Of a DNA stretch of 64,000 nucleotides, positions 18,318 to 29,700 are shown piece after piece. The position numbers were made by a program, and so were the translations under genes. Position 1 is the stretch's first letter. Each line of letters begins with the position of its first letter. The DNA lies in contig MWYV01000036.1 in NCBI GenBank assembly GCA_002050435.1, positions 1 through 64,000 of the forward strand, written 5' to 3'. This DNA comes from Chitinophagales bacterium 33-2 (GTDB taxonomy: Bacteria; Bacteroidota; Bacteroidia; Chitinophagales; Chitinophagaceae). A model generated the notes under the pieces. It searched no databases. It saw only the letters and a program-made list of their open reading frames with translations, and was not told the origin of the DNA.

Positions 18318-21077
18318 TTAAATGGCGAATTTTGCAACCTCACTTAATAAAGGATGCTCAGCCTCAATATATTTAGAAATAAGGGTATTATCAATATGGT
18401 GATGCTGTTTTTTTGTGGTATACAGCGAACAGGCGGTGGTCCATTTATCATACATGAAGTCTTCCTGCTTTAAAATTGCGCTCAACACATTTTCTACATT
18501 CCTGAAAAAACTCATAGGATATAACTTTCTTAGCGCATAGATTTTTTCCTGTAGTTCAGAGGGCTCGAATATTGTATTGAAAAGAAAGGCAGTTTCCTTC
18601 TTAACTGTCATTTCAATAATTTCCATTGCATTGGCCACTTGCTCCTTTCCACCAGTATTAAAAGCAGTACGCACATCTTTTATTTGTTCCCGGTTGTAAA
18701 GACTGGCAAAAATATAGAGCAGCGAATCCCTGAGGCTTACCAGTTCCAGTTCGAGTGAAGTGGAAAGTATTTGATACCGTGGCTGATCCTTAGATAACAG
18801 CTTTTGCATATAAAGGATGCGGGCAGAAAGATTAAAGTACTGTTTTATATATCCTTCAAAAAGATGAATATATGGATGACTAATCCTGTAATTGGTATGA
18901 TACAACGTTTTAAAAACCAGTTGGGGATACCATGGAAGGGCTTCCAGCACTTTTAATAATACTTCCTGTGCTTCCGATCCTCCAATTCTTCCAATTAACC
19001 TGATTAGTTTTTCATTCTGTTGATTGTTTGAGTTTTGTGATACCATGAACTCATACATCACGGGAAGCGAATTGGCACCGGCATGCAGCAATGCCTGCAG
19101 CACCATTTTTTCATTTATGTGTATATAAGAAATCACTTTACCCAGCAATGCCGGGTCGGCCGTTCCCGAAGCGGCAGCAAAGGCCTGTTTTTTCACATCA
19201 TTATTTACATCATTCATCAGCATGTTGATCTCTTCAAAATATTCCGGGTCCTGAAGATCCTGCAGCACATGGGCTGCTTTCATGCGCTCTTCCCACCTGG
19301 AAGAACGGATCATATCATGTAGCCTTCCTTTAGCGTGTCCGCTTCCTGTAATATTGCCATAACGGAGCAAACCTGCCAATGCTGCCATTTGAATTTTGTC
19401 GTGCTGATTATCTGTAAAATCCATCATCAGGTCGTCCTTCATATTGATCCTGCAAAGGGCGCTGATGGTGGTTGCCTTGAGTGTAGTATCAGAAGTTGTA
19501 TCCAGGATATATTTCAGAATGACGCCGGCTTCCGTCATGTTCTTTTGTTCAATCAATTCAACAGCCTGCGTTTTAACGTTATCTGAAGGATGGGAAAGGG
19601 CTGAAAGGATGATTTCTTCTGTTACTGCTGAATGATTTATTGAAACCATCCGGAGTATATTAAAAGCTTCTGCTTCATTTCCTTCCGCCATCTTTTGTTT
19701 TAAATAATGAAGGGTAAATGAATCAGAATAAGAAAATTCACTGTTATTAAAAAAACGGTTGCCTATGGTTTTGATGAGGGTTTTAATGTATTGATGATTG
19801 ATACGGAAAATTCCAAAAATCCAAAGAGCACCAAGCACCATCAGCAGTATATTGATGGATTGAATATGGGAACTGTGGTCAAATCTGAACAGGACAAGGA
19901 GGAAAACACCGGTGAATAAATAGGCAAAAGGATCCATGATTCCTTTGGTAATGGTATGTGCCCTTAATCTGTCATGTGTGCTGAGGGGTTGCATGAGTGT
20001 AAGGAATACGGGCGTGTTAACAGAAGTACGCAGGATGTCAACTAAAATGGCCATCACACCAAATAAATATAAAATGGCATTCTGGCCGCGTGCATAGTAT
20101 TCAAGCACCAATACGGAAACGGCCAGAAGGATCATCAGTACCGGAGTGATCAACAATGACTTTATGGTGCCCATGCGGTTAATGAGGCGGCCCGTAAAAA
20201 TAATCTTAACCAGCATGGCTGCAACCCTTACCACGGCAAAGAACATGGCAATAAACTGGGCAAGTCCCACATCCGAATTGAAAGCCTCTTTCACCTTTGC
20301 ATAAAATGCAAAATTGGCCACAATGAACACACAGGATGCGATCACAGTAACAATAGCAATTCTCCTGATCAGCGCATTTACAGAAAAGTTTTTTACTAAA
20401 TGCCCTACATGCGCATGTTTATTGACAACCTGACGCACGGCATTGTGTTTGTGATGATGATGGTCGTGCTTTTTTATATTTTCAGATTGCCGGATGTGAT
20501 TGAGAAAAGGAAGCGATGCCACCATGCAAAACATGCCTGCCAGCAGCAGGTTCGCTGTTCCGATATAACTTACCAGAACCAATGCAAGGGAATACCCGAT
20601 GAATTTAGCAGGTATATCGCCCGCACTGATGATACCAAACAATCTTTTACTCTGCCTGACATCAAAAAGCAATGATGAAATGCCCCAGAACTCGAGGTTA
20701 TTGAGCAAATACAGCACATTAAAAAAGGCCAGCATCAGGTAGAGAAAATAGGAAGGCAGGAATTCAACCGACAAGCGAAAAAGCAGGCAGCTTGCAGCCA
20801 TAAAAATGGTGATGACACGCGCCAGCGTAATGATCTTTAGTTTCGCTTCGAGTTTTGCATAAACATAACCGGCAACCCAAAGTAAAAACGCAGAAAAAAT
20901 ATAAACTTTGGGTAATTCTTCAACACTGAAATTATCCAGGAATAAAGATATGGAAGCAGTAAAGAAAAAAGCAAGGCCGGCACCCTGGAAAAATTCAAAA
21001 ATAAAAAGTCTCCTGACCAGGTTCCATTCGCTGGCCCGCACATTCAGGAGGTGCAAAAAGGAAATGCCAGGTTTCAT
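18318..21077 (-). CDS. NTT/MFS-like membrane transporter with C-terminal HEAT repeats
   Basis: A 919-residue protein in two parts. Residues 1 to about 440 have around twelve membrane helices, with EFWGISSLLFDVRQSKRLFG resembling nucleotide transporter (ATP/ADP translocase) sequences. Residues from about 460 to 890 are helical HEAT-like repeats (for example AVTEEIILSALSHPSDNVKTQ). A His-rich stretch, KKHDHHHHKH, lies near residues 200-210 in the central cytoplasmic loop. Free-living bacteria are known to have NTT proteins with HEAT and CNB extensions; here the CNB part is the next gene. The transported substrate is unknown. It starts 6 bases after the HD-domain gene. Confidence 0.78.
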   Translation of the reverse strand: MKPGISFLHLLNVRASEWNLVRRLFIFEFFQGAGLAFFFTASISLFLDNFSVEELPKVYIFSAFLLWVAGYVYAKLEAKLKIITLARVITIFMAASCLLFRLSVEFLPSYFLYLMLAFFNVLYLLNNLEFWGISSLLFDVRQSKRLFGIISAGDIPAKFIGYSLALVLVSYIGTANLLLAGMFCMVASLPFLNHIRQSENIKKHDHHHHKHNAVRQVVNKHAHVGHLVKNFSVNALIRRIAIVTVIASCVFIVANFAFYAKVKEAFNSDVGLAQFIAMFFAVVRVAAMLVKIIFTGRLINRMGTIKSLLITPVLMILLAVSVLVLEYYARGQNAILYLFGVMAILVDILRTSVNTPVFLTLMQPLSTHDRLRAHTITKGIMDPFAYLFTGVFLLVLFRFDHSSHIQSINILLMVLGALWIFGIFRINHQYIKTLIKTIGNRFFNNSEFSYSDSFTLHYLKQKMAEGNEAEAFNILRMVSINHSAVTEEIILSALSHPSDNVKTQAVELIEQKNMTEAGVILKYILDTTSDTTLKATTISALCRINMKDDLMMDFTDNQHDKIQMAALAGLLRYGNITGSGHAKGRLHDMIRSSRWEERMKAAHVLQDLQDPEYFEEINMLMNDVNNDVKKQAFAAASGTADPALLGKVISYIHINEKMVLQALLHAGANSLPVMYEFMVSQNSNNQQNEKLIRLIGRIGGSEAQEVLLKVLEALPWYPQLVFKTLYHTNYRISHPYIHLFEGYIKQYFNLSARILYMQKLLSKDQPRYQILSTSLELELVSLRDSLLYIFASLYNREQIKDVRTAFNTGGKEQVANAMEIIEMTVKKETAFLFNTIFEPSELQEKIYALRKLYPMSFFRNVENVLSAILKQEDFMYDKWTTACSLYTTKKQHHHIDNTLISKYIEAEHPLLSEVAKFAI

Positions 21078-21083
21078 AATCCA

Positions 21084-21683
21084 TCAATTGGTTATCATTC
21101 CTGCTTCTGACTTAAGGGAAGCAAGATGAATTTGTTTATTGTATTCCCTTGCATTTTGCGAAGTGGCTGTGAAATATTTGTGTGTATCAATAAAATTGAT
21201 CTGGACCTCTTCCCATTCTGTTACATCCTTTACAATCGCATATTTTAGAAATTCTTCTTTTAAATTTTTACCAATCAAACGGAAATCATCTCTTCCCAAA
21301 TAATCAAGATCGGCATCACAAATAATTTCTTCAAGATGCGATTTGGGTTTCTGCGGAATTTTTGTTGCCATGATCATTGAACAAATCGTATCCATCTCCT
21401 CATCTGTAAGTTCATGTGCAGCAAGATCTTTCCGGGCGAATTCACAGCTTTTCTCTTCGTGGTTCCTGTAAACAAATAGAAAGCCTGTATCATGGTAGAG
21501 TGCTGCAATTTTTAGCAATAATAAGGCTCTTTCATCAATAATACCCTCTTCCTGCGCGATTCGCTGCACGCATTCGATAACATCTCTTGTGTGCCCGCTA
21601 TGGTGATAAGTAAGTCCTTTTTGAATCTGGTCGTCAAGGATATGTAGTACACGGTCCTGTAATTTTTCAAATACAATTTTCAT
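21084..21683 (-). CDS. HD-domain phosphohydrolase-like protein
   Basis: A 199-residue HD-superfamily protein. The metal ligands are visible as His31 (HHSGHTRD), the His-Asp pair at about residues 64-65 (LYHDTGFLF), and a later Asp in ICDADLDYLGR. This set is expected for a metal-dependent phosphohydrolase or phosphodiesterase. Directly between a class III cyclase gene and a cyclic-nucleotide effector, a role in cyclic nucleotide breakdown is an attractive inference, but HD proteins act on many phosphate esters. No signal peptide is present. Spacing is 34 bases from the cyclase and 6 bases to the transporter. Confidence 0.85.
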   Translation of the reverse strand: MKIVFEKLQDRVLHILDDQIQKGLTYHHSGHTRDVIECVQRIAQEEGIIDERALLLLKIAALYHDTGFLFVYRNHEEKSCEFARKDLAAHELTDEEMDTICSMIMATKIPQKPKSHLEEIICDADLDYLGRDDFRLIGKNLKEEFLKYAIVKDVTEWEEVQINFIDTHKYFTATSQNAREYNKQIHLASLKSEAGMITN

Positions 21684-21717
21684 TCAATGGCAGTTAGTGG
21701 TTGGTGGGGAAAAAATT

Positions 21718-23736
21718 TTATCCGAATAGGCTGTCAACATCTACTTTCTTTTCATTGGTTTCAGGGGGAAGGTTGAGTTTATTTTCTATAGTTAAAGAAA
21801 CCACATCGAATTTTTCAATCTCATGATCAATAAAAAACATATCTACCTCTCCAACATTCTTGGCGTAAATTTTTCCCCTGTGGCGGCAGGTATACTTATC
21901 CTTTACCTGCTCATAAACTGCAGAAGAAATATTTACCTGGCCAGGCTCGCCATTGCTTTCCATACGGCTGGCAATATTTACAGTGCTTCCCCATATATCA
22001 TAAGCATATTTCTTTTTACCAACCACACCAGCCACAACCGGGCCGGAGTGAATTCCAACCCTGATCTCCCATGGAACCAGGCCCCGTTCGATCCGCTTTT
22101 GATTGTTTTGAAATACATATTGCTGAATGGCAATTCCGGCCTGAACAATTTCATAAACATGTCCTTTACGCGTTGTAGGAATACCACCTGCACACATATA
22201 TGAATCCCCAATGGTTTTTATCTTTTCAAGGTTGTACTTTGTAATGATCTCATCAAAGGCCACAAAACAATCATTCAGATCACTTACCAGTTCATTTGGC
22301 GTCATCTTTTCAGCAATTGATGTAAAGGATTTAAAGTCTGTAAACAGAACAGAAACATTTTCAAAATAACGAGGTGTTGCCTTGCCATGATCCTGCAATT
22401 CCCTGGCAACTTCTGTTGGAAGGATATTCAGTAATAATGATTCGATCTGGTCTTTTTGATAGTCGAGTACTTTATTGATTTTCACTTTAGCACGATAGTT
22501 CTTAAAAATGATGAAAGCAATAAAAAGTATCAATACAAACCCTATGGTAAAAGCCCATTTTATGGTTCTTTGCCGTTCGAGGTTGGCCTGTGTCAATGCT
22601 TTTTCTGTAGTGAGCAGATCCACTTCCCCCTGCTTTTTGGCAAGGTCGAAATCATATTGCAGAAAACCTACTTTCTTCCTGATCTTTTCATCGTATAGAT
22701 CATCCTTGATCTTATTCAGCTTGACCTGGTATGCAAATGCTTTCGAAAAATCTTTCACATCTGCATAGGCCTGTCCTGCTTTCTCATAAATCTCTTTCTG
22801 ATCGGTCAACGCGGTCATTTCTATTGCTACAGCTTCTGCTTTGCTGTAGTTGGAAAAAGCCTGCTCGAAATTTTTAATTTGAAAGTAAGCTTCAGCAAGT
22901 CCTACATATCCCTGGGCCAGCAATGTCCTGTTTTTTGTTTCTGCGATGGCAATTGCTTCTTTATGGTATTGAATGGCCTGGGGGTAATTCCTTTTTTTGA
23001 ACTGCAGTTTACCAAGGCCGTTCAGGGGAATTGGGCTATTAATATTTTCATTTCCCATCATCTGCAGGGCCTGCACAAAATTTTCGTTGGCTTTGTTTAC
23101 TTCTTCCTTATCAGAATAAATAATACCAATATTGGCATATACCAATCCAAGCCGGGCACTGTCTACTTTAATTTCTTTAGACAGTTCAATACATTTATAC
23201 AAGTATTCGAGGGCTTTATCCCACGTAGCTGTTTTTGTAAAATATACGGCAGCGATGTTATTCAATGCTTTAAACTGGATATTCTTATTATCCATTTTTT
23301 CCCCTATTCTCAATGAACCCAGCTGGTATTCCAAAGCTTTTGCATCATCTTCCTGGTAGGCATAAATTGCACCGATGTTTCCCATTAAGGTGGCAACATT
23401 ATAATCGTCATCCTGCGTTTTAAGGATCTCCAGTGAAAGTATCCAGTTCTCAAAAGCTTTTTCCACCTCCCCTTTGTAGAAGTGCACCAAACCAATATAC
23501 TTTAATGCATTGCCTTCGCCTTTACGGTATTTAGATTTTATGGAAACATCTTTTGCCTGGTTTGCCAGCAATAATGCCTGTTCTATGTCTTCCTGCAGCA
23601 ACTTATCGATCTGCCTGAACATATTATTGATCCTGACTGTGTCTTCATTTACCAGTGGAACCACACTCTGGGCATTTCCTGCAAAGCAAAAACAGGAAAA
23701 GATCAAGAGGATGAAAATGTTTTTCAAATACAGCAT
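21718..23736 (-). CDS. TPR-sensor class III adenylate cyclase
   Basis: A 672-residue protein: signal peptide or N-terminal helix (1-23), about seven TPR motifs (roughly 40-350), a coiled segment, one membrane helix near 393-413, and a cytoplasmic class III cyclase domain at about 455-640. Metal Asp is in VLFTDFKSFT, and the second metal site Asp in KTIGDSYM. The adenine-selecting Lys (EKIKTIGD) and Asp (YDIWGSTVN) are both present, and Asn and Arg of NIASRMES complete the site. This predicts ATP-specific cAMP synthesis controlled by extracytoplasmic TPRs. It heads the block ending in the K+ channel and starts 21 bases after the giant protease gene. Confidence 0.9.
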   Translation of the reverse strand: MLYLKNIFILLIFSCFCFAGNAQSVVPLVNEDTVRINNMFRQIDKLLQEDIEQALLLANQAKDVSIKSKYRKGEGNALKYIGLVHFYKGEVEKAFENWILSLEILKTQDDDYNVATLMGNIGAIYAYQEDDAKALEYQLGSLRIGEKMDNKNIQFKALNNIAAVYFTKTATWDKALEYLYKCIELSKEIKVDSARLGLVYANIGIIYSDKEEVNKANENFVQALQMMGNENINSPIPLNGLGKLQFKKRNYPQAIQYHKEAIAIAETKNRTLLAQGYVGLAEAYFQIKNFEQAFSNYSKAEAVAIEMTALTDQKEIYEKAGQAYADVKDFSKAFAYQVKLNKIKDDLYDEKIRKKVGFLQYDFDLAKKQGEVDLLTTEKALTQANLERQRTIKWAFTIGFVLILFIAFIIFKNYRAKVKINKVLDYQKDQIESLLLNILPTEVARELQDHGKATPRYFENVSVLFTDFKSFTSIAEKMTPNELVSDLNDCFVAFDEIITKYNLEKIKTIGDSYMCAGGIPTTRKGHVYEIVQAGIAIQQYVFQNNQKRIERGLVPWEIRVGIHSGPVVAGVVGKKKYAYDIWGSTVNIASRMESNGEPGQVNISSAVYEQVKDKYTCRHRGKIYAKNVGEVDMFFIDHEIEKFDVVSLTIENKLNLPPETNEKKVDVDSLFG

Positions 23737-23757
23737 ACGTTTTAAATTGGTGTTATA

Positions 23758-26700
23758 TTATTTCAGTATGACCAGTTTGCGGGTGGTTGCTTCACCGTTG
23801 TTTACCAGGCGCACCAGGTAAATTCCTGCAGGAAATTGATTTGTATTCCAATACCAGTTATACGACCTTCCTGCCTCAGTAAATCCTTCAAAAATTCCAG
23901 CTATTTCCGCTCCGTTTACTTGTAAAAGCCTGACAGAGGTAATTCCTGACTTTGAAGGGACAAAGGTAACAGTGAAACGATCCCTTGCAGGGTTTGGAGC
24001 AACAGTCATTCTTGCCTCATCCGCCTGCTTTGGTTGTTCCATCATTTTGCTTACGATAGTATTGGCCGTGCTTCCTACCAGGCAGGCAGTAAAATTATCC
24101 AGTGAACTGGTACTACCGGAATAGTCACCATTTCCATTTCCTGTTCCTCCTGCAACCACATAACTGATATGCGGATAAGGCGTTCCAGATCCGTATGGCT
24201 GGGAATTTACTGCAATGACAGCTCCCGGGCCAGACAATGAGCTATAAGTAAAACCTGTTCCTCCTGATGTTGGAGGATTGGAAGGAACCTGGTAAGCAGC
24301 CATGCTATAGAGCCATTTGGTGGTGATTGCTACATTACTGGTAAAGGAACCTGTAACGGAAGTAGAAGATTGTGTATTTTTTTTCTTTTTAAATCCAATA
24401 CTGGAATTTATAATAGCGCCACTGATAAAAATATCAGACGATGTATTGAGGTTGACAGGAACTATAGTGTTCCACATGCCCGTTTGCATATTAAATGAAG
24501 ATGAAATCGGCGACGAAGGTGCTCCTGCTATGATCCTTCCTCTCGGTATATTCCTGGTGGTTGCCCCTTCCATCGTGATTCCGTTGAATGATACGGCACC
24601 TCCGTTGTATTCAATGAACTGACCTACCTGGTTTAATTGGCCATTGAGCTTGATCTTCACCTGAACCCACATAGTGGTGGTGGGTGCGTTTTGACCGTTT
24701 GCCGCACTGGCATCTGTAAAGCTGTTGAAAACATTGGGGCTCAGGCCAGGACAATTGTCCGAGATATTAATAGTGGTACTACCAGTACTTGAATTAAAAT
24801 TATCATTCCCAATAAATGATCCCGTTACTGCGTATGTACCAGGTAAGGATGGAGCGGTTGCCGAAGTTGGGTAAATAGTTGCTCCTGTTCCAGTATATTC
24901 AAAACTAATGGCCGGTGTCAAAATATCTCCTGTTCCACCTGCCCCATACGCAAATCCTGTAGCCGGTTTCGGTGAACCATCATAATTAAATATTCCACCT
25001 GTAATGCTAACCGTTGAATTTGCCTTATTGATCACTAAAGTTCCATTCACACTTGGTGCGGAATAATTCGTATTTACAAGCGATGCCGAAAGAGGATAAT
25101 TTCCGGCATTTGTCTGCCCATTACCAGTGATGGTTACAACTGTTAATCCTAAAGGAGTAGTTGTAGCTGTAGCAGATTTCGGAGATCCATTATAAGTATG
25201 CGTCAGGTTTGAAAGTGTAATGGATGCTGAGGCTTGCGAAATAGTAATATTTACTGAACCGCTTGCATTATTATAGTTCCCTGTAACATCTGTAAAGATC
25301 CAGTTAGCAGTACCGCCAGGCGCATTGGTGTATGAAGCTCCGAGGTCCAATCCTGTTAAAGCAACGTCTCCGATACCGGTTGCACTTCCTGTAGCGCTAT
25401 GTGCTGCCGCGTCATAGGTTCCGCTATATCCATTTACTGTAATAGTTGCATTGGCTTTCCCGATGCTGTTATTAACAGTCCCATTGGCTGCGTTATAATT
25501 ATTGTTTCCGGCAAAACTCCATGCATCACCTGTATAAGTTCCGGCATTTGTATGGGTTGTAGCAGTAAGGTCAAGCAGGCTATTTAAATTAGCCGGACTA
25601 ATTGCTTCAACTCCTGCCGCAGTTCCAGTAGCTGTATGTGGATTGGCATCAAAGGCAACACTATAGCCTGATATATTAATAATGGCATCGGCTTTACCTA
25701 TAGCATTATTTATTGTGCCGTTCGCAGGCTCGTAATTTTCATTCCCTTCAAAAATCCATGCATCTGCAGTATAAGTACCTGCATTGGTATGCATAGTGCC
25801 TGAAAGGTTCAGTAAGGATGCTAGATTGGCAGGCGTAGCTTCCACTCCTGTTGCTGCACCCGCAGCGGTATGAGCAACACCATTATATACAACACTGTAA
25901 GGAGTTACAACAATGGTGGCTGTTGCTTTATTGATTATAAATTGAGCCGGGGCAGATTCTCCCGCATTGTAGGAAATATTGCCATCAAAAACAGCTTTCA
26001 CACTATAAGTTCCCGAATTGGTAGGAGCAGTGGTTGTTTCTGCATATACCGTTGGACTCACACCTGAATATTTCAGTGTAACAGCAGGAATAAGCGTTTC
26101 ATTATTAGTGCCTGTAGCTGATCCTGTAGCTGGTTTTGGAGTACCGTCGTAAGTGTATGGTCCACCCGCAGTGACTGTTATTGTTGGAGTAGCTTTTGTT
26201 ATAATTAAATTGCCGGCCAAATTATGCACGTTCATATTTGAATTAACGAAAGCACCGCCGATAATATAATTCTCACCCACAGATAACCCTGTTACCAGGT
26301 TGATACCAAGGTTTGGTCCGACAATTCCTCCATTTTCCACCTCGTTTTGAGAGAAGATGATCGGTGTATTATTCGCAAGGCCGTTTGTTGAAGCATTGCT
26401 TGAAACAATTAATCCCAATCCACCACTGCTAACAATTAATCCGAGACCGCCACTGCTCACGATCAATCCCAATCCGCCACTGCTTACCATCAATCCCAAT
26501 CCGCCACTGCTCACGATCAATCCCAATCCACCACTGCTCACGATCAATCCCAATCCACCACTGCTCACTATTAATCCTAATCCCCCGCTACTTACCATGA
26601 GTCCTAATCCACCACTGCTTACCATCAATCCTAATCCACCCGTTCCACTGCTCACCATTAATCCCAATCCACCACTGCTTACCATTAAACCCAATCCACC

Positions 26701-29700
26701 GGAAGTATTAGGTGCATAGGTCATCACAATTCTGGAAGTCTTAAGCGGAAGGGCATTAAACAAATATGTTCCATCCACAGCCTGTGTGAGCTCAGTTGAA
26801 AGTGGTGATCTTAATGCAACTGCATTCAGATCAGAAGTAAGTGCTGAAAGATCGATCAAGGCGTTAGGGTTAACCACCTGGTTATTTACGTCGACATAAC
26901 GAAGCACACCATTAATATTCATCAGGCTTAAACTAGCATCTGTTGCTAATGCGATCTTCTGATCGATAGCAATTTTTAACGGCTCTGCTGTTGCTGTCAA
27001 CAACTGTTTCATACACATAACCCCTGGAATAGAAGGATCAACGTAATTGGCCACGATTGAACCATCAGAAAGTACTACAGGCTGTCCCTGTGGAACAGCA
27101 ACGTAATTTCCTGAAGTATTCATTTGAACCAATCCCATTGAATATATATAATGAACGATTCCAACAGCTGAAAGATCATTCGTAGCAGCTCCATTATTGG
27201 TAATTCCATGTAGTTGATGCACGATCATATTATTATAGATCGGCATTTTCGAAACCAACTTGTTTACAGTGCCTTCCTGATTGATAGAAAGCAATGTTTG
27301 TGCATATCCTGAATTGTAAACATTCACACCTCCTACATTAGCAGCACTGCTAAATGCCTGAGGCGTTACAATGCCCCTTGATGTAGTTCCAGCTGAAGAA
27401 ATGGTCTGCTGTAGTGCAATATTGACATTATTTGGATTTGCCAGGTAATTTATAAATGAAGCCTTATTCAAATCCACCACATTTACCTGTGCGGCATTTG
27501 CATTAACTGCCGCTACCATTTTATTGTTAACGATATCAAATGCACGGCTGCTTAACACAGTTTTTAAACTTACCATGAAAGCAAGGTTCTCGGTAAGTAA
27601 TTTTGAAGAGAAAGCAAGTTTAATGGCCGCTGCAGTGGCATCTGCAGGAAGGCCTAATGCAATTTTCAATGCCTGCTGGTCAGCTGCATTCAATAAATCA
27701 AGATCATCTAACAAAGCAAATGCATTTGAGGAAACAGATGATTTATGTGAAAGTTCAAGATAAGCAAGCGCAAGTTCCATATTTGCTGGCGCCAGGTTAT
27801 CCAAAATCACGTACTCGTATTCTATTTCACCAATATAATCTCCGTAAACAATGTTTTTATTTTTGGGTTTTACCTGCACATTCAGGGGTTCAACAAAAAG
27901 AGCACCTGCCTGGATCACGTAATCATATAATTCCCAGTTACCAGCAGTATCTGCTGCTGGAATTACAGGAGCAATGTTGAATGGAGAAACTGAAGCATTA
28001 CTGCTAAGGATTGCATTGGTAGTTAAGCTAAGATTAGTTAACCCAAACATCGCAATTTCATCAGGGGAAGTCACCTCGGTAGTCACACCATTTAGCTTTT
28101 TATACAGTTTGTGTGTAAAGGCTGGCATTTCGCCTAAGAACTTTCTGTTTTTATTATCTGCAGCAATAGTGACCTGGAATTTATTATCACCATTTATATA
28201 ATAAGTATTGGAAGGGCCACCATCATTTCCCAGCACTGCCATTGAAGGATTATATGCAACCAGTCCTCGTTTATCTTGAAAAATAGGTATCGTTGCGTTG
28301 ATGATACTATCACCCACGCTACTTGTTATTTCCAGTAGAACACCATTTAATTTTAATGTAATCGTACCCGTAAAGTACTTACCCAACACTTTTATTTTAG
28401 TAGAATCAGATGGAGCAAACGGGTATTGTATTCCTTCAATTACAGGTGTAGGATTTGCAAAAGATCCAATTGCATTATCAATTCTTACAAGTCCGGCTCC
28501 TCTTTCGAGGACTGTTCCGGGTATCACCTGGACGTTATCCCTGATCAGGTCCTTAATCTGCACTGGCGTAAGCGTACTTGAGGTTACAAACTTTTTTTGT
28601 GCTTCCAGCAAGAGGGCAATTCCACCGGCAACGTGAGGCGCAGAAGCAGATGTTCCAAAGAAATTTTTAATTCCATCGCCTTCAGGATCAACTAAAGATC
28701 CCATATCAACCGAAGTATTTACACCATCAGGCGCAACATAATCTGGCTTCTGGGAACTAGTGCCATAATATTTTACTCCTCCACGGGAAGTAAAAGGTTC
28801 AATTATGGTTGGCGTAGTATATCTCACTGCTCCAATGGTATGGGCTTCCGGAACATTTGCCTGTCCAACAATAGTACCTGCATTTGAGCCGGTTGAAGGA
28901 TTAAGGAAAGTAAAATCACCCCTGAAAACAATGAATTTAAAATAAAGCCCGGGAGGTGGAGTGCCATCACAAACGATCATTAATTTGATCTCGGTAGTGA
29001 CTTCAGTTGTTGGATTAGGATTCACCACAAAACTCATGATCTCCATCGGATCTGCACTTAAGTTGATCCTGTTAAATCCTATCAGTTCACCTGCCTGGTT
29101 AATGGCATAAAGATCCACGTCGGTTGTTGTTCCGACAGCACCCAAAGATGAAAATGCATCTTCCCACTGAAGGCCGATCGTGTACACACCTGGTTTTCCG
29201 GGTTGTGCTTTCACTATGGCTGACTGGTAAATACTGCTGCCGAAATTGTGAGCCACACCCGTGATATCAAATGGCAGCGGTGTTCCTGTAGCAGGAACAA
29301 ATGCACTTTCATAAGATTTAGTTGCGTAATTTCCTGCAGCGGTCACATAATGTTTTCCCTGGGCAACTACATTTTTCACTGCCTGTGCAATCACACCATC
29401 CGTAAAGAAAGGCTCGGTAATAAATGAAATATCATCAACCAGGGCATCGCAACCCACGTTTGCCAGATCCTGAATACCTATTGCAAAATCTCCTGCGGTT
29501 AAAAAACCGGTTCTGAAATATAGTTCAGCCTTAGGGGCTACATCGTAAACGATCTGCAACATAGAACGGCCTTCATCTGAACCTGAGCCATATGGATACT
29601 CTTTGAGTACGTTAACAGGAACAGGATTAATAATTTGTAATGGACCAGGTAAATTACCTGGCAGATCCCGGTTTTCTATATCTGTACCTGCCCCGTTTTT

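Noticed and set aside
26398-26700. Tandem 27-bp units as a CRISPR array
   Set aside because: The units are directly contiguous without spacers and encode an in-frame peptide repeat.
26357-26719. Plus-strand 120-residue ORF with NPNPPLLTI repeats
   Set aside because: It is the antisense image of the GGLGL[MI]VSS array; the minus-strand frame continues through a 2575-residue protein with domains, so the plus ORF is a repeat artefact.
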